Below the pieces are notes generated by a model that was not told where the DNA came from, made no database searches, and was given only the letters and a program-made list of their open reading frames with translations. This document shows, in pieces, positions 57,731-64,000 of a DNA stretch of 64,000 nt; position 1 is the first letter of the stretch, and the number at the start of each line of letters is the position of its first letter. This stretch comes from Bimuria novae-zelandiae CBS 107.79 (Eukaryota; Ascomycota; Dothideomycetes; Pleosporales; Didymosphaeriaceae). Where the stretch lies: positions 124,001-188,000 of the forward strand of contig ML976664.1 in assembly GCA_010015655.1 (NCBI GenBank), written 5' to 3'. The position numbers and the translations under genes are program-made.

Positions 57731-58164
57731 TTCAGTGGCCCACCAGTGGAGATGTAGTAAGCGAGGGAAGAGCGCTGGAAGAGGGATTGATATACCCAGA
57801 GTCGGCGTGGAAGTCATGGGATATTTATCCAACCCACGTGTTTTGAAGTTTATATTCATTCGAGCGACGTTTTCAACGGCGACTCGAGGCACCCGTAGTG
57901 GAATATCCTTGTTACGTTTCATTCATACCGTGTTGTAACTCAAGCTCCTTCGTGGTATTGTACATTATGTTAAGTGCTTGTGAGCGTGAGGGCCGTCGCG
58001 ACGACGCGGAAAAGGCACAGCTCGCTAGAGAAGTTTGGTACAATCTACAAAGGGAAAGATTGCATATTCACTGTTTTCATTTTCATTATCGTAGCCTGCG
58101 GTGTTACAAGACCGCGTCGCTACCTTTGTGGTATGCCTGCGTACATTCCACCTAGGAACCCTCT
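57731..58164. other. Region between the array and CCT7
   Basis: About 430 bp. The left part carries the last copy of the array's spacer segment (57751-57810); the right part is the CCT7 3' region. No gene is seen. Confidence 0.45.
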
Positions 58165-59941
58165 CTACCTCCTGGGCATACCTCTCCCGCGACCACGCAT
58201 GCCCAGCGCCCGTTGCGCCGCTCCCGGTGGTAGAGGCTTGTTCGGAGCTTGCGCCTGTTGCGATTCCTGGTTCCCTGTGAACAGATTAGCCATCTTTGTG
58301 TAGACGAAATGTCGCTTCAAACTTACGAATAGTCTCGTCGACGCTCAAGATGAGGCACGCTGCTTCAGTAGCAGCCTGCAGAGCGTTGATCTTGACCAGA
58401 CTGGGTTCCCAGACAAACTTCTCCATGTTGTTCGCAATGCCCTCGTCCACAAAGTCGACACCCGCCCAAATGTTGCCCTTTTTATGCTCGACCCGCAGAC
58501 GGTTGAGGATGTCTGTCGCATCGATACCGGCGTTGTCGCACAATTGCCTTGGGATGACCTCTAGCGCTTTGGCGAAAGCCTTGATGATGGGTTGTTGTTT
58601 GTTCCGAACGTCCCGGTCAGCGTATGCGTGTAGGTAAGCAGACACCTCCATCTCGCAAGCTCCTCCTCCTGCTACAATGTTTCGGTTCTGAATGGCGCGC
58701 TTCACAATCATGATGGCGTCGTGCAGACTTCGCTCGACTTCAGCGATGAACTGCTCGGCACCACCACGGAGTACAAGCGTGCATGTCTTCGCTTCGGGGC
58801 AGCCCTCGAAGAAGTTGAAGCGCTCGCCACCGATCTGTCGCTCCTCGAACTTCTCGCAGGTACCGAGGTGCTTAGGCTGGATGTCGGAACAAGTGGACTG
58901 CATGCTGGCACCGGTTGCTCGACAAACGCGGTCCAAGTCGTCTGAACCTACACGACCAGCACAAAAGACGTCTCGGTCGGCAAAGTATTGCGTTGCCAGA
59001 TCTCCAATGGGCAGCTTGCTGAGAACCACCTTCGCACCCGTCTTGTATAGCGCCTCCATCTTATTAAAGATGATCTGCCACTCCGCATCCACAATGGCCT
59101 GGTATTCCGACACCTGCTCCACGCGGACCTCTGCGTTGTCCTTTTCGCTCTTGAGCTCCAATTCGACATTCAAACACACAATCTTCGGGTTTGTGAAAGC
59201 CTTGGGTTGTTGCTCGAAACCGGCATACGAGAAGGTCTTCTTGAACGCTACGCCGTTGACGAATAGTGAGTCCTGAAGCGCACCGCCCGTGATCTTCTTG
59301 ACACCAATTAACCGCTCGTTCAGGTCTTCCTGGTCTAGCGAGAGGACGGCGTCCACGACCATCTTGGTGAAGAAGGTGGAGTTGCGGTGTATCAGCTTGC
59401 TGCTCATGGCTGTGGCAGCGAGCTTCTGCAGCGTCTCTCGCTTATTGCCCTCGGTCGTATCTACGGCAATCTCCATGACCTTGTTGACAGCAATGTTCGA
59501 GGCTCTCCGCAGCCCTTTGATGATGGTCTGGCTGCTCACGCCCTGCTCCACGTAGTCTTTGATCTCCTTCAAGATCTCGCCCGCCAATACCACGACAGAG
59601 GTGGTGCCGTCGCCCACTTCAGCATCCTGGGAACGCGCAATATCGGTGAGGATGCGGGCGGCCGGATGCACAATATCGAGGAGCTTCATGACGGTTGCGC
59701 CATCATTGGTGATCGTCTGTCGGCCGTTCTCGTCGACCATCAACAAATCGCCGCCATAGGGACCCAGTGTGCCCTTTATTGTCGACTGTACTGCGAGACA
59801 TGCGTTGATATTTGAAACTACCTGTCCGCGTCCCTGCGACTGGTCGGTGCCTGCCTAGCTTAGCTCGAGTTTTGAGTGTGGAAAGAGCTACCCACCTTCC
59901 CTCAGCACCACAATAGTGGGCGTCTGCCCGCCGAAAGACAT
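58165..59941 (-). CDS. CCT7: T-complex protein 1 subunit eta (CCT7)
   Basis: Three exons on the minus strand: 59941-59896, 59850-58327 and 58274-58165, in phase, 559 residues. It is one of eight subunits of the cytosolic chaperonin that folds actin and tubulin. Group II chaperonin signatures are all present: [16 protein letters not shown] at the start, [47 protein letters not shown] (nucleotide site), [13 protein letters not shown], and [14 protein letters not shown] near the end. The last exon supplies a Gly/Arg/Pro-rich tail (ending [10 protein letters not shown]). The donor at GTAAGT (58326) was preferred over a later GTTTGA because it alone gives ETIRNQES. The length fits yeast Cct7 (550 residues). 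Confidence 0.96.
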
Positions 59942-60433
59942 GATGAGCGCCGGGTATCGAATGCAAGAACAAGCAACAGAGAGAGAGAGTAAGCTTGAAA
60001 GCTTGAAAAAGGGCAGTAGAGTGGTTGCGGGCGGTATCTCGCTCCCCGCAGGCACCAGACGCGTCCAAAGCAAAAAGTGCTGAGCGCGGGCAAGCGCGGG
60101 CCGAAGTTTATCCGGATAGCATGGGGCGCGCCTTACCAATCTTCTGCCGTCCTTCCCACATGAACTACCCATCCGCCCGCCTGTGATTCTTTGTTTGCCG
60201 TTTGCAGTTGACATCCTCACTCTTCTTGATGCTGGTGTGCATTTCTAGTTCATCGCTCGAGCTTCTTCTGGGTTCTGGCTGGAGATAGTGCAAGAGTGTC
60301 CGCCCCTGGGTCTCGTGACCATCCCTAGCGTATTTGCATCTTTGGCGTCTCGTCCTGTCCTGCTGTCCTAGTCCTCGTCCCACCCTGTCGTAGTTCACTC
60401 TTCACACCTCTCACTCTTTGGATTTGCCTCAGC
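59942..60433. other. Shared promoter region of CCT7 and the following gene
   Basis: About 490 bp between the divergent starts at 59941 and 60434. No further gene; the region contains no clear TATA box. Confidence 0.4.
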
Positions 60434-61072
60434 ATGCCAGCCAAGACGTTTTCAAAGAAGGTAAGCATCATGCTGTCCCATGAACAATCGTAAAATCAGT
60501 ATTGCTAGCTTACACCCACACTGTCCAAACCCGCGATCAACGATATCTATCTCTCCAAATTAGGTGGTTCAAAAGAATCAATTGCGAAGCAAGCTTCAAT
60601 ACCAGAAACAATAACTGCCTTGGACAATATCCCGCCTCTACTGCGCATACCATCCGAGATTCGAAGAGAAATATTCCGCTACGTGCTTCCTTCATCAACT
60701 CAAAGATTCACTCTTTACACCGACTGCGACACAACCGCCATCAGTAAGAAATGGAATCGCAAGTGCAGGCCCCATCCCGACAAGCTCGCCCTCGATATCC
60801 TCAGGACCAATCGTCTCATCTACCATGAATGTCTGTCCATATTATATTCAGAGAATTTGTTCCATTTCTACGCCTTCAACTATCTGCCGGTTTTGGACTT
60901 CATACGGCACTTGAGTCCCGAGGCTAAAAGCTTGGTCAGGAAGGTCCGCCTGACGCCACTCATAGAGAATGGGGACGAAGAACCGGCGAACCACAATGCC
61001 TTTTGCACCGTCGTTCACGATTGCCTACCAGGCCTCAGCGAGCTGCAAGCCGATCCTCTGGTATTTTTCTGA
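60434..61072 (+). CDS. F-box/2EXR-type small protein
   Basis: Two exons, 60434-60460 and 60509-61072, phase 0, 196 residues. The second exon contains PPLLRIPSEIRREIFRYVLP followed, after about 40 residues, by LALDILRTNRLIYHECLSIL and YSENLFHFY. This is the layout of the large fungal group of F-box-like or 2EXR proteins (a helical IPxEIRxxIYxxxL motif, then LLxxNRxIYxEAxxxLY, then NxFxF). Function is unknown. The frame ends in TGA soon after VHDCLPGLSELQAD, earlier than most relatives. The next 250 bp retain Arg/Pro-rich open stretches, so the C-terminus may have been lost. The short first exon (MPAKTFSKK) is supported by a GTAAGC donor and correct phase. Confidence 0.65.
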
Positions 61073-61654
61073 ACTCACAGTTGGGGCCGCCAAGGAGACG
61101 CACCGCGGAGCTGGGGCCATCAAGCATGCCGACGTCGCTTAATCGACGGTGGTGGCTGCATTGCTAGCATTCAAAGCTCGGGCGCCGTCCTAGGTCGAAG
61201 GGCCAGTTATATCCGTCCTCGTCGGTGAGAACGCGATGTTTTTGCTTATCGCAAGCGACTTCGAAATTGGGAAGAGCACGGAAATGAAACTTCATACTTC
61301 AGTCACCAATGCATTTAGCCCGAACAGGGCGATGGGGCGAACCATCCATGATCGGCAATACAGCATTATCGCCCGGCCACGCCATTTACATATAGATTAT
61401 AACGAGAATGTTCTCGCCACTTTCCCCAAGAATGTGTCTGCGTAAGCGCTGGCGAAGAGTTACAGACCTTCTAGAAGCGGGCCATCTGCTGGGATCTGAT
61501 CTGTAGCGACGCGCTAGAAATTCATGCATGAGCCTCACGGGGCGAACAAACCTTAGCTGCATTCGCGAATCCTTATTGCATATATACCTCATGCATTTGC
61601 ATGCAGTCAGCACGCACCGTTCTCTTATATTCACCACCAGTGTGCTGCCGCTAG
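61073..61654. other. Intergenic region
   Basis: About 580 bp. The left part may hold the decayed C-terminus of the preceding F-box/2EXR gene. The right part borders the amino-acid transporter pseudogene. No intact frame is present. Confidence 0.4.
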
Positions 61655-62853
61655 CTACGCGCTGTTGCTTGGACACGACCAGGAATTATTCCCGCTCTCG
61701 TCATGGATAGCCTTGCTAGATGCGCACAGTTCCGATCCCGTATAACGTTATCCCATCCAAAGAAGAAGAGTTTCAGGACGGTCAAAGGCGACCACCTGCC
61801 AGTTTCTAGTGTAAATGTCCAAATTCAAGAACAGCCAGAATACATCGCTCAGCCCGTATGTGAACCTGCGTAGCGCCGTCAGCTCAGCTTTAAGTCCGAA
61901 ATGCAGTCCGACTTAGGCATCTTTTCCCAACCACTTGTCGACCCTGGAGCATAAACATGCACTTACCAGGATGCGAATATGGCAGAAGCGAACGAGAGCA
62001 GGTTGTTGAGGTTGGGAATCGACTCAGCGATGATCCATGCGGCGAGCCAGAATGTGAACGTGATGCCTGACCAAGAGCTTATCGAGAGAAATGTCCGCTT
62101 GCCTCATATGCTCCGTGCTTCGGAACATACGCACGTAGACATACTTGGCTGCTACGTGGCCGTAAATGACTCCTGCGAGTAAGACTTGCCAGTTTGTGAG
62201 ACGACCTGCGCAATCATGGTTGGTAGCCTAATCTTATAGGAGGCAGAGCGATGCCGTACGCGACCTTCCACGACGACGTTACTCGGGCTGCCCCGCGCCG
62301 GGCAAGAGACTTCCTGTCCGGTGTAGTGGTACACTATTATAGCGACGGCGAGGTACATGGCTAAGTCGGTAGCTTGAAGCAAGTAGGGAGCCTTGGGGAA
62401 CTCCCGGGGTCGCGGAACTCGCTGATGAAAAGTAATAACGCGACGTGTCCAACATAGGCGAAGACAATATTAGTGACACTGAGGAAGGCCGCGGAGAAGT
62501 CGATGGTGGTCGTTGCTTGGAGTTACACATTAGGCTTCGGGTCCACACGCACTGCAATCATCGTCACAAAGACAGCACCACAGATCAAAACAAATGCTAC
62601 GACATGTAAGTATTGTTCACCCATACTCTTGAATTATGATACAGATACTTACACCCAATACTCAGGTACGAAACTTTCTTCAGCGTCCTCGAGAGCGTAC
62701 AGGTCCACAGCACAACGAAACCCACCACGCCCCAGACAATCGTACGCGTGTCATGCCCGGTGACAGAATCCATCGCTATTTTAATTATCAGAAAAAGATT
62801 GTTTATCACGAAGACGAGGAAGATACTCTGCACGGCCCCGCCAATCTCGCGGC

Positions 62854-62861
62854 CCACGGGC
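62854..62861 (+). repeat. Left target-site duplication of element 2
   Basis: CCACGGGC directly left of the element, repeated exactly at 63723-63730. Confidence 0.92.
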
Positions 62862-63722
62862 CAGCGCTGCCAACGAATCGAACAGGATCCGAACAAGGTG
62901 CTTGTTCGTTCGTTCGGCCCACATACAAATGTACGTACGTTCGAGACGACTCGAACAGGAGCGTCTTCGAACAGTACAACGAACGTTCGGCCGAACGTTC
63001 GTATATATACAACTTTCCTAATTAGGAAGGAGGTTGGTGTTGTGGTCGAGAAACTGGGTGCCGTCCACCAGCTGGATGTTTTGGCCGGCATCCTTCTTGA
63101 CAACGTGGTTGAGAAGACGTTTGCCTTGCCAGAGGCGGGTCCATACAATAGGAAAACGAGCTCCGGACGCTTTCAGCTCGCCGGGAAACTCATGCGTAGG
63201 AGCGACGGACTCCACTTCAGATGGCGAGTCATCCAAGCTCTCGAAGCTCTCCGCCATCGCCATGACAGCTGCCGTACGCGACCCGGCATGGTGATAGCCG
63301 TCAAATGCCAGCCGGGTTGACTGGGTCGACTGGGTCGACTGGGACGACTGCGAGCGGGTAACAAATTGACCCATAACAAGATACGCTCACGGCTGACGAT
63401 GGGAAACAGTGGGAGGCACGTCGACGAGAAAACTCAGAGTTTTCTTCTCCTACAAGAACGTTGCACAAGGCAATATACGACAACGCCACGCGTGGCACAA
63501 GGCCAGCAGAACAAGGTAATACTCCACCAATTAGGACAGAATCCCCATACTAAATCGATCAAACGTAGTCCCGACCAACCGAACAACCGAACAACCAAAC
63601 GTTTGGCTCTAATAATGCGTTCGTTCGAAGCTTTGTCCGACCTACCATGCCTGTTCGTTCGTTCGATCCAAAACACCAGAAAACGCCGTTCGGATCGAAC
63701 GTTCTGTTCATTGGCAGCGCTG
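62862..63722. mobile_element. 861-bp hAT-like non-autonomous element
   Basis: The ends are inverted: the first 12 bp CAGCGCTGCCAA are the exact reverse complement of the last 12, and similarity continues imperfectly for about 35 bp (...GATCCGAAC on both sides). The flanks are a perfect 8-bp duplication CCACGGGC. Together with the CAG start this fits the hAT superfamily. The outer 150 bp at each end are crowded with CGAAC and GTTCG in both orientations, likely transposase-binding sites. It is too short for a hAT transposase and shows none. It differs from the 20-kb element in terminal and subterminal sequence, so it belongs to another family. It sits inside an amino-acid transporter gene. Confidence 0.92.
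63018..63374 (-). CDS. 118-codon frame inside element 2, unknown
   Basis: From an ATG at 63374 the frame reads MGQFVTRSQSSQSTQSTQST, then MAMAESFESLDDSPSEVESV, then TRLWQGKRLLNHVVKKDAGQ, ending in TAG. The Ser/Gln/Thr-rich start comes from a 9-bp repeat (gactgggtc, plus strand, about 63318-63345). I recognise no transposase or other domain. It may be a remnant of a transposase N-terminus, captured sequence or chance. Confidence 0.3.
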   Translation of the reverse strand: MGQFVTRSQSSQSTQSTQSTRLAFDGYHHAGSRTAAVMAMAESFESLDDSPSEVESVAPTHEFPGELKASGARFPIVWTRLWQGKRLLNHVVKKDAGQNIQLVDGTQFLDHNTNLLPN

Positions 63723-63730
63723 CCACGGGC
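63723..63730 (+). repeat. Right target-site duplication of element 2
   Basis: CCACGGGC, identical to 62854-62861. Deleting the element with one copy restores EILPGPV next to REIGGAV in the transporter, apart from local damage. Confidence 0.92.
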
Positions 63731-64000
63731 CCAGGTAATATTTCACCCACATCAGCGAGGTTATGTACCTCCAATGCCAGACAGCGCATGACACTTTCGA
63801 CGGATTCGACATTCATGTGTAGACACGCTGCTTGAACTGGCCCAGCACATACCCCGCGTACGTTACCAGAAGGCCCAGAGGATCCCCAGTGAGATGGTCT
63901 CCGCGATCATGACTATGGCACATGAGCAACCATATTCATCGTCTCAAGTCTTCCTAGATCCTACTAAGAGCAGCTTGCCTACGCTCTCGTCAGTACCTCC

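Larger units (their letters stand above)
61655..64000 (-). pseudogene. Amino-acid transporter pseudogene split by a hAT-like element
   Basis: Minus-strand pieces follow a fungal Aa_trans (AVT-type vacuolar) transporter. From the right edge: MIAETISLGILWAF, GYVLGQFK, VHNLADVGEILPGPV. After the element come REIGGAVQSIFLVFVI, GHDTRTIVWGVVGFVVLWTC, TLSRTLKKVSYLSI, FVLICGAVFVTMIAV and IDFSAAFLSVTNIVFAYVGH. Then LLQATDLAMYLAVAIIVYHY, KVAYGIALP, YGHVAAKYVYVRMFRSTEHM, FTFWLAAWIIAESIPNLNNL, FTYGLSDVFWLFLNLDIYT and the final KAIHDESGNNSWSCPSNSA ending in TAG at 61655. Lesions include stops after LWAFW and DPKPNV, frameshifts near 62400, 62280 and 62120, and the 861-bp insertion at 62862. At least two introns (about 62648-62605 and 61970-61880) remain recognisable. 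The start lies beyond the right end of the window. Confidence 0.85.

Overview
This looks like a euchromatic stretch of a filamentous ascomycete genome (Pezizomycotina, most likely Dothideomycetes; the class is inferred). Genes are densely packed on both strands with 45-100 bp GT-AG introns, often with CTAAC/CTAAT branch points. The window also holds a Zn2Cys6 regulator, fungal-type GH16 and GH20 enzymes, a Dal5-like symporter and CpA-to-TpA type decay in a transposon. No tRNA, rRNA or bacterial feature was recognised. Exon-intron models were built by hand by joining reading frames at splice sites so that phases agree.

Left third (about 0.8-18.5 kb), conserved housekeeping genes: a Whi5/Nrm1-like cell-cycle repressor, a Metallopep-family zinc peptidase with a jacalin-like tail, phosphatidylserine synthase (CHO1), GAR1 of the H/ACA snoRNP, cytosolic threonyl-tRNA synthetase, the SAM-domain RNA-binding protein Vts1, Golgi tether subunit COG5, and a divergently placed ureidoglycolate lyase.

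Middle (19-33 kb), an accessory block dominated by decay. An F-box-like gene carries a 20-bp frameshifting duplication and a 2.9-kb hAT transposon whose transposase frame has seven TAG/TAA stops. A GH16 glucanase with a (Ala-Ser-Pro-Pro-Val)n tail follows. A Zn2Cys6 regulator gene has a nonsense codon just before its zinc cluster and lies divergently next to a frameshifted aldo-keto reductase. A patatin phospholipase fragment and degenerate repeats complete the block. RPL12 at 32.7 kb marks the return to conserved genes.

33-54 kb: a GT8 glycosyltransferase, a GH20 hexosaminidase, a cluster of three small Cys-rich proteins with similar cysteine layouts, a six-exon anion:cation symporter, a TDT/Mae1-type transporter, a broken BTB gene, an ELYS-domain nucleoporin-assembly factor, a candidate small gene, the mitochondrial carrier MTM1 and a Pof7/FBXO9-like F-box protein.

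54.4-57.7 kb holds no convincing gene. It is a strongly diverged array of ~45-bp units grouped into blocks separated by a second recurring segment. This is the most unusual feature of the window. After it come CCT7 (chaperonin eta subunit), a small F-box/2EXR-type protein, and an amino-acid transporter pseudogene that runs off the right end and is split by an 861-bp hAT-like element with a perfect 8-bp target-site duplication.
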